Below, piece by piece: positions 46,634 to 57,203 of a stretch of 64,000 bases of DNA. Origin of the DNA: Schistosoma mansoni (Eukaryota; Platyhelminthes; Trematoda; Strigeidida; Schistosomatidae); NCBI RefSeq assembly GCF_000237925.1, contig NC_031496.1:23534851-23598850 (forward strand). The letters are read 5' to 3'. Below the pieces are notes generated by a model that was given only the letters and a program-made list of their open reading frames with translations, was not told where the DNA came from and did not search any database. Made by a program: the position numbers and the translations under genes. Position 1 is the first letter of the stretch; the number at the start of each line of letters is the position of its first letter.

Positions 46634-47465
46634 TTATGGTTGCATTTTATAAAGAAATAGTCTTAATATTTAGTTGATCTACAATGATACAATATTGAAT
46701 ATTATTTTAACTCGTTTTTATTTACATTAGTGTTACAGTCAATTTAACCTTGATCGTAGTTAGTTACTATATAGTTATATGTAAAAAAAGAAGTTAGAAA
46801 ATTATGGTTGATAACTTTTACTCCAAGAACATTTGTGTTCTGTTTTGTTTTTTTTGCTTTGTTTTTGCATAAAATAACAATCAATACGTAGATATATAAA
46901 TATATAACTTGACTTATAGTTGTTATCAATCATGAAGATTTGTTCATGTGAAGAAGAAGAAGAAAAAAAAAAGAATCTACGTAACAATTATTTAATTGAT
47001 AAAATGACACTAAATTTTTAGTGTTTGTTGTATGATATAGTTGTCGTTTTTTTGTTGTTTTTTTTTTTTGGTATTTATAATGAGTAACATTTGGTTATCT
47101 AAATGTCTTTGACATCTTATGAATTAGTTTTTTTTTCATTGATTTTTTGACTCATTTATTACATATTAGAAAAAAGAAAATGTTTTAGAGTAATAGTTTG
47201 TCAGATGACTCGTTTCTTCTTTTTTTTAAGTATTCAGTTGATAACGATGGTTTGAATTCGTCGACAATGATAGAATCTTTGTACATAAATAATGTAAGAA
47301 GGTGAACAAATAGTTCAACGTAAGGATGAGTATTATTGAAATTTGTTATTCTTAATGTTAATGGTTTATCAGTAATAAATAACTCATATTAATCGATAAT
47401 GAAGTGTTACTGTAGAAGAATCTTGATTTTCTTAAAAAAATATATATAGTCATTTCTAGGTGTTT
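46634..47465. other. AT-rich intron sequence with poly-T/poly-A runs
   Basis: Nothing was recognised. Confidence 0.35.
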
Positions 47466-47469
47466 TATT

Positions 47470-47992
47470 TATTGATTTATCAAAACACATAAATATTGGT
47501 ACAAAGGGGAACAGATACATATGCGCCGCACAAATCTCATTTGATTTGTGTGAGGGTTGTGATACTGTCCAGGTGCCCAAACTGAAGCAGGTGGCTTTCT
47601 TAGGGGACCACACCCGGAGCCTGTCACCTAAAGGTCTAATCCACAAGGCACTGGAGCATCGTGAGGAGATGCAGTCCCATGATAGACGGCAACCAATGAT
47701 TGATTCATACGCCATTTGTCCCCTCAGGATACTGAAGCCCATGTGCACGATTGGTTTGGAATGAGGGTTTTCCAACTCCTCTAGGTGGACTCAGTGTCCA
47801 CCGACCCGGTTTAAGCGCTGGACATTCAGTTTTCGTCCTCTCAGTTTCGTAAACAATATCGTGGCCACGAGAAGGCAGTGAGTTGGACTTCCCTAGCAGT
47901 GGCTATATACGCGTGGCCATGTAAGAGTATTTCAAGAGGGAGAGCGGACTCTCCCCACTCTCGGCCGTACCAGGGCATTTGGGGGCTAGGTG
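47470..47992 (-). mobile_element. Long retroposon copy (family of 35491-35618)
   Basis: The minus strand begins ACACCTAGCCCCCAAATGCC, runs about 520 bases of relatively GC-rich sequence (CCGAGAGTGGGGAGAGTCCG; GCGTATATAGCCACTGCTAG) and ends CAATATTTATGTGTTTTGAT then AATAAATAAAACACC. The A-rich end and the shared 3' portion show it is the same retroposon. A 122-codon minus-strand frame (47407-47775) inside it has no recognised domain. Possibly the 3' region of a larger LINE. Confidence 0.65.
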
Positions 47993-49134
47993 TGAAAATA
48001 TGTATAAATTAATCGTGTTTTTTGGGAGGACATGACACGAGAATCGTTGTTCGACCCCAGCGTACTATTACGAGACTGCAAGTAGACCAATGACGCTGAA
48101 TAATAATATTTCATGTCTTTGATAAAATCACCGAAAATCTTATTCGTGGATTCTTGCATAATCGCTGAAATTAAACACTTATCTATTGACATTAGATTGT
48201 AATTTGGATGTATTGGTAACTACTATACGTTGGAAATAAGGGTCAGTAAGTTCCGACTTGATGGTTTTATTCTTCTATTAGACTGATAATGATTTCATTT
48301 TATATAAAATTATTTTTATTCAGATAAAGTTTGAAACTAACTTTTTTATGGTGTTCTGATATCATGCTTTATCATTTGTAGGACTTAATACCACTGAAAA
48401 TTAAAACCATATGTATGAATTTATTCACCTTAGGAAAATTGAGTTTTGTGTTGCAAAATTTTATTAGATAATTCATATTACGTGGCGGTTTCATATTTAT
48501 TCAATTTTAAAGAAATGGCAGTGAAATGACAGGGGTCTCTTATGCAACTTTATAATTCACATACAATAAACCTTTCCTTCTTTTGTTACAAAGATGTCAT
48601 ATCAACATGACATTCATTCTACGCATATCAAATTGTAAAAATCTTCACTGGCCAATATTTGTTAAGATTACTATGATATCCTGGATTCTGTTTATGTTTT
48701 ATAGATTTTTATAGCTACGGTCATCTGGATTTTGCTTAGTACATTAATCTATTCATTATTTTTTACATATTGGTGTAGTGATGATCAAGTAGGATATTTT
48801 TGATGCATTGGTTTGCATTTCAGTGCCACTTACTTGAACTAAGAGGAAAAAACACTTGTATTTCTGATATGGAGAACTAAAATATGGGAAAAGAATATCT
48901 TTAGACATATGACTAAACATATGCATATTATGCCCTTAATTATACAATGAATGAACAAAAACGTCATTGGTAATAGTATGATTATCATTTTATAGATTGA
49001 CTTAACCTCATTCTTTTGTAGAAATAATTAACCCCTTATTATAATATTTATACTATTAATTGATCATCGTTATTATGCACGTAACGGACTTTTAAACGGT
49101 ATTTGAATTAAAAGATAGTCTCAAATCCTTTTTG
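47993..49134. other. AT-rich intron sequence
   Basis: Nothing was recognised. Confidence 0.35.
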
Positions 49135-49475
49135 TATTTCGTATAGTATTCACTAGTGACTAGCTTTGAGATGAAATTTCTGGAGTCCTACTGAGAAGCC
49201 AAAATCAGTGGAGTACAACCGTGTCAGGTGTGAGACAATGGAATATTTTCGTGGAATGTTGTGTATTGATTGGAATTAAACACTACCACCGTTGGATCCC
49301 GACTCAGTGTTCTAGAGGTTAAGCGATGACGCACGAGATCGAAGTTCCTGAGTTCGATTCTCGTATCCAGGATCGTAGGTGAGCACTTCTGAAAGGTTCT
49401 ATATTAGAATGAATAGACCATTCAATGCTCTCAGATTTTCAATAGTAGTCTAACATTGATTGGTGTATGATTCCA
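49135..49475 (+). repeat. Family B element, old and diverged
   Basis: It contains the upstream region (ATTCACTAGTGACTAGCTTT; GAATTAAACACTACCACCGT), tRNA-like head with box B-like AGTTCGATTCTCG, and the worn ribozyme block AGCACTTCTGAAAGGTTC ... GAATAGACCATTCAATGC. The core is not functional. It keeps the upstream segment that other truncated copies lack. Confidence 0.6.
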
Positions 49476-49776
49476 ATGCGACAGATGATTAAAAATTCTA
49501 GATATCACAAAAAGAGTATTATCGGTTCAATTCAATTCCAAAAAAACTTTAGTGATTACATTATGAAATAAATCACGTTATTTCAATGTATTGATTGATA
49601 AATGAGCAATTTCTATTGGTTCATTGTAAATTCAAATAAATTTTATCATTTATGAAGTTTGGGAAAAATAAATTCGTTGGTAAAACTGACTCCGATAATT
49701 TAGCAGTTTAACGAATAGAATAAACCTAGAATTATACTTCGTTTTTGAGTAACAATAGTTACTTTAAATAGGAATA

Positions 49777-50090
49777 ATATATATTTGTAAAATCTCAGCG
49801 AATGAATTTGAAGTAAATCCAACGTTTTGCCTGGTAATCTGGTCCAAGCTTTTTCAAGGAAATATAATGGGAACATGTACCACCAGAATCACCTTCATCC
49901 TGAGAAGATATAAAGCTTGGACCAGATTGTCAGACGAATCGTTGAATTTACTTCGAATTCATTTGCTGAGATTTTACAAATATATTATTCCTTTTTTAAT
50001 GTCTTACATCAACTCGGCGCTCAAATACTATGAAACTATTAGCTCTAATTTAGACGAAAGTTCTTATATAAACAATAGGTACTGATTTAA
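49777..50090. repeat. Inverted pair of family C repeats
   Basis: The left arm (49777-49866) is antisense and the right arm (49895-50090) sense. They share ATTCATTTGCTGAGATTTTACAA-type sequence and the GAACGTTGG-type box. The arms flank a 30-base spacer. The GAAA box is GAAT in the sense arm, so inactive. Confidence 0.7.
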
Positions 50091-50734
50091 GTTTGATGTT
50101 TCAATCTACTATTCCAAATAGATTCACTAGATGTTTTTTCCATTGATATACTACTGAATAAATTATCATAAAGAAATAATTATCCTTCTGTAAACCTTAT
50201 TTGATCCATATATCATTTAAATTGTATTCATTATGAATGCTATTATTCATTGAATAGATCATGCCTTGTTTAATTTATGATGACTTAATGTACATAAAGC
50301 TAAATGTGATTAAACTAACATCATTATTGTATCACTAGGGGTTTGTTTCGTGAACAAAATGAATTAAAAGAAAGAAAATAATTTATACATTTTTTTAAAA
50401 AAAATCGTTACACTTGGTTATTTATGCTCAATGCTTTTCTTTTTTAATGAATAGTTGATTAAGTGGAACGTTATCATAGATAAATAGGTATTGGAATGCA
50501 TGAATTTATCATTATGTCATCTCCATCACCATCACCATCATCATTGTTAATCAGTTTCTATGTAATCAGTTTTAGATTAGTAATTTGTTCGCGTTGATTT
50601 ATGCAATTGTAAATTTATCAAGGACAATTTCATTCTATTAGAATATGAACATAATTTTATTCGGTTTATGGATATTTATCTTTAAATTTTAAAAAAAAAT
50701 TAACAATAAAACAAAAGATACAAATTTTTCAAAG
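50091..50734. other. AT-rich intron sequence
   Basis: Nothing was recognised. Confidence 0.35.
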
Positions 50735-50736
50735 TT

Positions 50737-51080
50737 GAAATCATGAGTCAATTGAAGCTAGACCATCATCGAAAACCTGGAAACACTGGACGGCCGTTTC
50801 GTCCTATTATGGGACTCCTCAGCAGTGCGCATCCACGATCCCGCACTCACGAGATTCGAGCCCAGGACCTACCAGTCTCGACTTGGAGCCCTTAACCGAT
50901 AGACCATTGAGCCGGCCGGCATCCACAAGTGGTAATGTCTAACTTCAACCAATCCACGAATTTTTTTGAGCGACCATTCACCAATTGTCTTCAGTGAGTT
51001 GATATCTCTACGACAGACGTGGTTGAACTCCGCTGATCACTGCTTACCACTAGAACTCCAGGACATGTATCTTGAAGTCA
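50737..51080 (-). repeat. Family B SINE, minus strand, hammerhead core intact
   Basis: From the right, on the minus strand: upstream segment (GAGATATCAACTCACTGAAG), tRNA-like head (GGCTCAATGGTCTATCGGTT), box B-like GGCTCGAATCTCG, the hammerhead at 50783-50828, and tail CATGATTTCAACTTTG. It is one of the least damaged copies. Confidence 0.85.
50783..50828 (-). ncRNA. Hammerhead ribozyme, family B, all core boxes present
   Basis: Minus strand: helix I GCACTG/CAGTGT (terminal G-U), core CTGAGGA, helix II GTCC/GGAC with loop CATAATA, GAAA, self-complementary helix III ACGGCCGT, cleavage triplet GUC. I see no disabling change. Confidence 0.78.
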
Positions 51081-51564
51081 GTCAGAATATTCATGTTTAC
51101 TCATATGATTTTCTTGTGAAGCTTACTTAACTGAAGGGAATGAGATAGGATGGGATTTTAGACTGGATTACCTAAATTTAAGTGTTTCAATCATTGAACC
51201 ATTAATTAAATTAGAAGTTAGTTGTGTACGGTTTACATTTGATGGATACTAAAACATAGTGGTAGGTTAAACTAAATTTTTATCACATATTTTTATTTCA
51301 AACGGTAACAGAAAATATTGAGTACGAGCTAGTAAAATTTGAGATTCAACTTCCTCCTTGTCTACGATTCGTCAGATGGATGCGACTTCGACTATCTTCG
51401 GTGTGAACTATGGTAGCCGAACACCCTATCTGTCGTTTACAGCTTTTGGGGGGGGTATTCATTGGCTTATTCAATGAAAACAGCCACTACTTTATTCAAC
51501 GACCTCGTATGCATGAGTTTCTTAATCTTAATAACGGAAACATATCTTATGCTGTTTATGCAGC
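51081..51564. other. Intron sequence, nothing recognised
   Basis: A short GC-richer patch lies at about 51350-51460 with no match in the window. Confidence 0.35.
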
Positions 51565-51914
51565 AATTAAAAAAGTTCAGAGGGGGTTTTGTGGAGAATT
51601 TAGTATTTTCATAGTTGAAATCATGGGTCAATTGAAGCTAGAGCATCAATTGGTGAACGGTCGCTCAAAATCGCGGGTTGGTTGGAGTTAGGCATTAATA
51701 CCTTTGGATGCTGGCCGGCTCAGTGGTCTATCGGTTAAGGGCTCCAAGTCGAGACTGGTAGGTCCTGGGCTCGAATCTCGTGAGTGCGGGATCGTGGATG
51801 CACACTGCTGAGGAGTCCCATAATAGGACGAAACGGCCGTCCAGTGTTTCCAGGTTTTCGATGATGGTCTAGCTTTAATTGACCCATGATTTCAACTATG
51901 AAAATTAAAAAAGT
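51565..51914 (+). repeat. Family B SINE, complete short unit with exact 12-bp target duplication
   Basis: AATTAAAAAAGT flanks both sides (51565-51576, 51903-51914). The 326-base body (51577-51902) starts TCAGAGGGGGTTTTGTGGAG and ends ATTTCAACTATGAAA. Its first about 70 bases include the inverted complement of its own 3' tail. After that come the tRNA-like head (CGGCTCAGTGGTCTATCGGT, box B-like GGCTCGAATCTCG), hammerhead 51802-51847 and tail. Confidence 0.88.
51802..51847 (+). ncRNA. Hammerhead ribozyme, family B, all core boxes present
   Basis: Helix I ACACTG/CAGTGT (fully paired), core CTGAGGA (51808-51814), helix II GTCC/GGAC, GAAA, helix III ACGGCCGT, predicted cleavage after C51841. The terminal helix I pair is A-U where other copies have G-C or G-U. 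Confidence 0.8.
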
Positions 51915-53160
51915 CTCATTCTTATTGAAATTTTATTGTTTTTAATGTAAAAATTCAAAAATTCAATGTTATTCCATAATTGCAAAAGTAATTTGTCTAT
52001 TCCTTTTGCCTGACATGAACGATGAATTGTCGTTAACTTTATAAAACTATAATACAACCACTAATTTGTGGTAGGTATTCGTACTTTTTTATGGAAACAT
52101 TGGTTACCGTTTATTCGCTACTGTTGCTTATGTATTAGTATAAAATGATAAAATTTTTACTTTTAGTTCATTGTCTGCCATAGAATCATTTTGGCTGTTA
52201 ATATTCTTTAATGTGTGTCTAAAATGTAATTTGAGCACTGGCTTAGAGGTTTAGACATTTGAGTTTCAATCAGTGAGCTGCGAATTCTACTTTTACTGAC
52301 TTTACCAACTTAATATTGTTATTAGTCTCGAAATAAAGAGTATCACAAATACGTTACATGAAATTGCGATGATTTATAAGCTACATTAATGAATTTGAAC
52401 AGTCATTACCATATTTTTGAATTGTGACAGGCAATCCCATTGAGGACACGTCAGTTGTGTCTGTCTTCATTATGTTGTTGAAAATCAAAGTCGCACCCAA
52501 TATGTGTACTCTTAGCAAATGCATCGATAACACTAACAGTTTTAGCATAAAGTTTTGACAAACATGTACTAACAAATAGATAAACTATGATGTGCCACTA
52601 TAAGCATTAGATATGTACCGTATAAGGCTCAGATATAATAAAAATGACTTATTAAACGCAGTTCTTAATAAAAAGACCCTTGCAAGTTAACAACTGTCTG
52701 TTGAACTTTTCGTCGTCAATCAAAATTTAATTTTCATTAAAGAAATTTCCACTATTTCTTATATCAAATTTACACCTGTTCTTCAGATTAGTTACTTTGT
52801 TTTCTGTACTACTGTTCTCCTACAGTCTTTATCATATCAAATCCAACGACACCGGAAAAAAACGCTAACCAACCCTAAAACGTTAAATACAGCGTTTTAT
52901 AGGTGTTTTACTTTTGCTTTAGATTCTCCTGGTTTTTTTAGAATACATTGGGTCATACTAAACAGATATTTTTCTAAAGTCATTTAAGTATGATCTGTCT
53001 TGGTTATTTGAAAGTGGCCATGAGTTTTAATTACGCATACTGTTTCGTCCGATGGTTGCGTGACATATGTACATCTTGTACAACTGCCCCGATATAGCCA
53101 TTTTGTAGAATAGATGGATTATGTTTAGAAGCGAAACCCTTACTAAGTATTCTATTGCTT
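51915..53160. other. AT-rich intron sequence
   Basis: Nothing was recognised. Confidence 0.35.
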
Positions 53161-53164
53161 TTGA

Positions 53165-53355
53165 ATAGGTTGGTGACTATTTGGACTCAACAGATGAGTG
53201 AATAACGCGTTGTTAACTGAAGTCAAAGATACTTGTCTCTAGTCCTAATGTGATTATTCACCCTGTGGTGCAGGTACATTCAACTGAAGAGACCCCAATA
53301 GGACTAAATGAAGTCCTGGGTTCCACTACTAGTCATAATCTATTTCCTAAAAGTT
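53165..53355 (+). repeat. SM-alpha SINE, degraded
   Basis: GACTCAACAGATGAGTGAAT (head), TGCAGGTACATTCAACTGAA (helix I and CUGANGA = CTGAAGA), then ACCCCAATAGGACTAAATGA and GTCCTGGGTTCCACTACTAG. The GAAA box is TAAA, so inactive. Confidence 0.7.
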
Positions 53356-53424
53356 TTGTTTGTATGTTAGGAATATAGCACCATTAACTATTTATATTCG
53401 ATAGTTTTGATGTTTGATTATATT

Positions 53425-53600
53425 TCCTTGAAAAAGCTTGGACCAGATGTCCAGACGAAACGTTGGATTTACTTCAGATTCATTCGCTGAGATTTTACAA
53501 ATACATTCTTCCTATTTGATGTCTCACATCAACTCAGAACTTAAATACTGTGAAACTATTCGATCTACTTTAGACGAAAGTTTATATATAGCACCAGTGT
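53425..53600 (+). repeat. Family C repeat
   Basis: TTGAAAAAGCTTGGACCAGA, CCAGACGAAACGTTGGATTT and CATTCGCTGAGATTTTACAA; same unit as 6030-6240. The first core strand is TTGAAAA, so inactive. Confidence 0.7.
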
Positions 53601-54166
53601 TATTGTACAGAATACTTATCGTAACAATATTATAGAAATCTTACCATTCTTATAAAAATAATCTTTTATTGTAAAGAATTCACACTTTTCGTTCATTATC
53701 ACCGACTTACACTTTGTAAAAACTGTTAACGATTTCTTACATAGGGCTCCACTGTATTCGAATTAAACAGATTTCTCAGCTAAAACATTTCACACAAATT
53801 ACGATAGTACATCTATGTTTCTTGTTTACTAGAAATTAGATTTTCACCATAATAAAAGAAGGCTTGATTACTGAATAGTTGTAGATGTAACTCACTAATT
53901 TAAATGACTTTCTTTATAATGATGGCATCAATATCAATAAAGTTTAGAATTTATTTAATTGTACTGTTGTTTTTGATTGTTAGTTATATCTTCTCTGCAT
54001 AGTAACCAAACCATATGATACAACTATATTCAGATGAAAAGGTTTCGTAGGAAGTTTTGTGTATTTTGTATGGGGTATTTTTATTACGAACTGATTTTAA
54101 TCATAGTACCATTACAAATCAAGTCTTGGGTGCATAAACGTCCTATGTTTTCTTTATTTTACAAAC
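53601..54166. other. AT-rich intron sequence
   Basis: Nothing was recognised. Confidence 0.35.
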
Positions 54167-54555
54167 TACTTATCCATATAAATTCATTTAGTATTGTTTG
54201 TTTGAATCTTCGCATCGATTTGTTAGGACTGCAACTGGTCAGTCTCTAATTGGCATATGTGCATACTGTGCGTATTGCCTCAATATAGCCTTAATTCACG
54301 AGCATGGTAAGATTCAAACAAACAATACTAAATGAATTTAAACTTCACCCCATCGCACATGCAAGTGACTATCAGGACTCAGTGGCCGAGTGGATAACGA
54401 GATGGCGTTTGAAGCGAGGGTACTGGGTTCGAGTCCCAGAGTGAACATCAACTCTGAGATGCAGGTACATCCATCTGACGAGTCCAAAATAGGACGAAAC
54501 GCGCGTCCTGGATTCCACTGCTAGTCACTATCCATCTCTGCTTACTTATCCATAT
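54167..54555 (+). repeat. SM-alpha SINE with inverted 5' arm and exact 13-bp target duplication
   Basis: TACTTATCCATAT flanks both sides (54167-54179, 54543-54555). The body (54180-54542) begins with the antisense tail of the unit (ATTCATTTAGTATTGTTTGT ...), meets its own complement (ACAAACAATACTAAATGAAT at about 54318-54337), then runs in sense through the tRNA-like head (CTCAGTGGCCGAGTGGATAA, box B-like GGTTCGAGTCCC), hammerhead and CTAGTCACTATCCATCTCTG. Confidence 0.88.
54469..54513 (+). ncRNA. Hammerhead ribozyme, SM-alpha type
   Basis: Helix I ATCCAT/CTGGAT (innermost pair T-C mismatch, five pairs intact); core CTGACGA (54475-54481); helix II GTCC/GGAC; GAAA; helix III ACGCGCGT (self-complementary); cleavage after C54507 (GUC). 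This agrees with SM-alpha ribozymes known to cleave. Confidence 0.85.
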
Positions 54556-55076
54556 GTTCTTAGATGAATTCATGAGTAACATTGATCATAAACATAAGTA
54601 AATAACTTTAGTCAAATCAAATGATTTATATCTTCTCATGTAATGGAGGATAAAATATAACTTAGAAAATACACCATCTAATAAAGATGTAAACAATCAT
54701 AATAACTAACACAATCTTTCTTCGATCTATGTCTCAATTCTGGGATTTACATCTGTTGAATATTTCGGTCTTTTAGAAAAAAACTGTTGGTTAATATTTA
54801 CTAAGCATGGTAATTTAATATTGAAATTATGATGATTGTCAAAGTACTTTTCACACATGTATAAGCCAGTATATTTTTAAAGTAAAAAAAAAATCATGCT
54901 AAACTATTTCTATTCAATTTCTTTTTTATGAATTAGTTCCTAGATCACATTGAACGATGGTTTATTTCTACTGATCTGTTACTAAATCCTTTTAAATTCC
55001 AAACGTCAGTATAAGACGTAAACACTTTCACTCTGTTGAAATTGTATGAAAAAGTATTGTTGAAATTTTGTAAATG
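54556..55076. other. AT-rich intron sequence
   Basis: Nothing was recognised. Confidence 0.35.
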
Positions 55077-55079
55077 TCA

Positions 55080-55388
55080 TTTATATTAGTATTTTCATAG
55101 TTGAAAGCATGAGTCAATTGAAGCTAGACCACAAAGGAAAACCTGGAAGCACTGGAAGCATCGGCTCAATGGTCTATCGGTTAAGTGCTCCGGCGCGAGA
55201 CTGGTAAGTCCTGGGTTCGAATCTCGCGAGGCGAGTTCTTGGGTGCGCATTACTGAGGAGTCCCACAGTAGGACGAAACGGCCATCCAGTGCTTCCAGAT
55301 TTTCCTTGGTGGTCTACCTTCAATTGACTCATGCTTTCAACTATGAAAACATTAAATCCCCGCAAAACCTCTTTTACTTATATTAGTG
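55080..55388 (+). repeat. Family B SINE with short inverted 5' arm
   Basis: The inverted arm (TATTTTCATAGTTGAAAGCA ... GGAAGCACTGG, 55090-55154) is followed by the sense head, hammerhead block 55245-55290 and tail. TTATATTAGT recurs on both sides (55081-55090 and 55379-55388), a likely 10-bp target duplication. Helix I is broken (GCATTA) and the triplet is AUC, so activity is unlikely. Confidence 0.78.
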
Positions 55389-55720
55389 TTAGTTTTATTC
55401 TAACCACTCTTATGTTCCTATGTTTTGTTAATATGAAAGTTTTCGATTGAGTATGTAACGGGGACCGTGTTTAACTCAACACTTTTACAATTTGTAAATT
55501 CTTGTTTACAATTTATTGTCTATACAGCCCCGTGAAATATTTTGAAGAAGTGTGCTGTATTGCATAGAGCGTTATTATTAATTAGTAATGAACAGTGAGA
55601 ATTTTAACGTCATAACATTGTCAAATTCATTATTGTATGCCTTATTTGGACTTTGTAAAATTTAACAATAATTGTGGACTTGTAACTGTAGAGATTGATG
55701 ATGAAGTTATCGATAATAAT
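55389..55720. other. AT-rich intron sequence
   Basis: Nothing was recognised. Confidence 0.35.
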
Positions 55721-55723
55721 TGT

Positions 55724-56218
55724 TCAGAAGCGGTTTTGTGGAGATTTCAATATTTTCATAGTTCAAATCATGAGTCAATTGAAGCTAGACCATCATGGAA
55801 AACCTGGAAGCACTTGATGACCGTTTCGCCCTATTATGTGACTCCTCTGCAGTGTGCATCCACGATCCCGCCTCGCAAGATTCGAACCCGGGACCTACCA
55901 GTCTCGACTTGGAGCCCTTAACCGATAGACCACTGAGCCGACCGGCATCCGATGGTGTTAATGTCTACTTTCAACCAATCCACGAACTCTGAGCAACCGT
56001 TCACCAATTGTCTTCAGTGAGTTGATATCTCTACAACGGATGTGGTTTGAACTCCACTGGTCACTGCTTCTCACTAGAACTTTAGGAAATATCTCTTGAA
56101 GTCAATCACTACTGAGCATATGAGGAGTCCTATAATAGAACGAAACGGCCGTCCAGTGCTTCCAGGTTTTCGATGGTGGTCTAGCTTCAATAGACTCATG
56201 ATTTCAATAATTGCTCAC
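55724..56218. repeat. Family B composite: antisense unit + sense end
   Basis: Antisense tail, hammerhead and tRNA-like head (55738-55950), upstream segment (GAGTTGATATCTCTACAACG), then sense hammerhead end and tail (56121-56205). Flanks AATAATTGTTCAG and AATAATTGCTCAC resemble a worn 13-bp duplication. Both cores are damaged (CAGAGGA antisense; no helix I 5' strand in sense). Confidence 0.78.
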
Positions 56219-56560
56219 TCAAATATTCTTTGTTTTTTTGGATAATATATACTGTGATGTCTACAACAATGAATATGTCGATATATCAAGTCCTCAGAAT
56301 TCCATATTTTATTAAACAGATAATAATAATAATGTGATTATCATTATTATCATCTAATAAAAAATTATCATGGTTATAATTTTATATATTTGCATCGTAT
56401 GATCAATTTACCTTAAGAAGGGACAATATCAGCTGAAATTGATAAAACGGTTGTTGGTGATACAGATTAGCTTTATTGAGAATGTCATAAATTAGTCATT
56501 AAATTTTTCGAAATAAAATGTATGTATTCATACTTGTGGTAGTAAATATATAAGAATGAC
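56219..56560. other. AT-rich intron sequence with ATA/TTA repeats
   Basis: Short trinucleotide runs lie near 56318-56355. Nothing else was recognised. Confidence 0.35.
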
Positions 56561-56564
56561 TAAA

Positions 56565-56878
56565 ATAAACACCATCAGCAACAGCCTGCTGAGGCACAGA
56601 ACAAACCACCTTCCAGCTAAAGAGGAGATTAAAAAATTATATGAATTGCGGAGATCATCTAACTGGATCATGAGGCAAACACCAACTTAAAATTCTAAAA
56701 GGAATAGGAAAAGAGGAAGGACAAGGAACATCTTGCATCGTTAATTGGGAGCAGAAATAAAAAAGAATAACAACTGGAAACAATTGGAGAAGAGAGCCCA
56801 TGACAGAGTTGAATGACGAGTCCTTGTGTGCAGTCTTTGCTCCTCCACGAGAGGTAACAGGCGTAGGTAAAATAAATA
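56565..56878 (+). mobile_element. LINE 3' end fragment
   Basis: 'ACAAACCACCTTCCAGCTAA', 'AACAACTGGAAACAATTGGA' and 'TGCTCCTCCACGAGAGGTAA' match the LINE of 1-468, ending in a GTAGGTAAAATAAAT tail. The frame is broken. It sits 130 bases before an SLC4 exon. Confidence 0.78.
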
Positions 56879-57005
56879 GTTACCTTTTTAACCGATTCTT
56901 CTAAGTGTATTGATGACTTTGTGGCAGGATTGTAAATTGCCGTTGGCAAGTTCATTTAAAGTTTATATTACTTCATTTTTTCCTCTTAATTTTCATTTCA
57001 AATAG

Positions 57006-57203
57006 ATTTGAAAATTATACAAACTGATGCACTTACACTTGGTCAAGCCCTTGATGAAGTGGCAAAATATGCTTTATCACAAAACTGTATTCAAGGAAAT
57101 GAACAATATGATGTTTTACGTGCTATCTTGTTTGCTGAACGTTGGCATCCAGAGGTTAAAGGTCATATATCTGATGCAGCTGAATTCGATCAGTATTGGG
57201 CAG
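57006..57203 (+). CDS. SLC4-family transporter, second cytoplasmic-domain exon
   Basis: A 198-base exon with acceptor TTTCATTTCAAATAG and donor GTAATT, phase 1 on both sides. Its first two bases complete the Asn codon begun at 43926, after which it reads LKIIQTDALTLGQALDEVAK, YALSQNCIQGNEQYDVLRAI and LFAERWHPEVKGH. This corresponds to the SLC4 block 'TVLLDLEATSLPDVVDRVVD...VLRALLLRHSH' that directly follows the exon-1 block in the cytoplasmic (dimerisation) domain. The continuity of alignment across the join argues that the 13 kb between holds no coding exon of this gene. The open frame alone could be mistaken for a 67-codon gene; the splice sites and homology show otherwise. Confidence 0.85.

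Larger units (their letters stand above)
43927..57005 (+). other. SLC4 gene intron, 13 kb, packed with retroposons
   Basis: Phase 1 intron with donor GTAAGA at 43927 and acceptor TTTCATTTCAAATAG ending at 57005. It holds family A, B and C repeats, a PLE fragment, LINE 3' ends and one long retroposon. The SLC4 alignment is continuous across the join, so no coding exon needs to be hidden inside. Confidence 0.75.

Noticed and set aside
47407-47775. 122-codon minus-strand frame
   Set aside because: It lies inside a retroposon copy with other, truncated copies in the window; no domain is recognisable.
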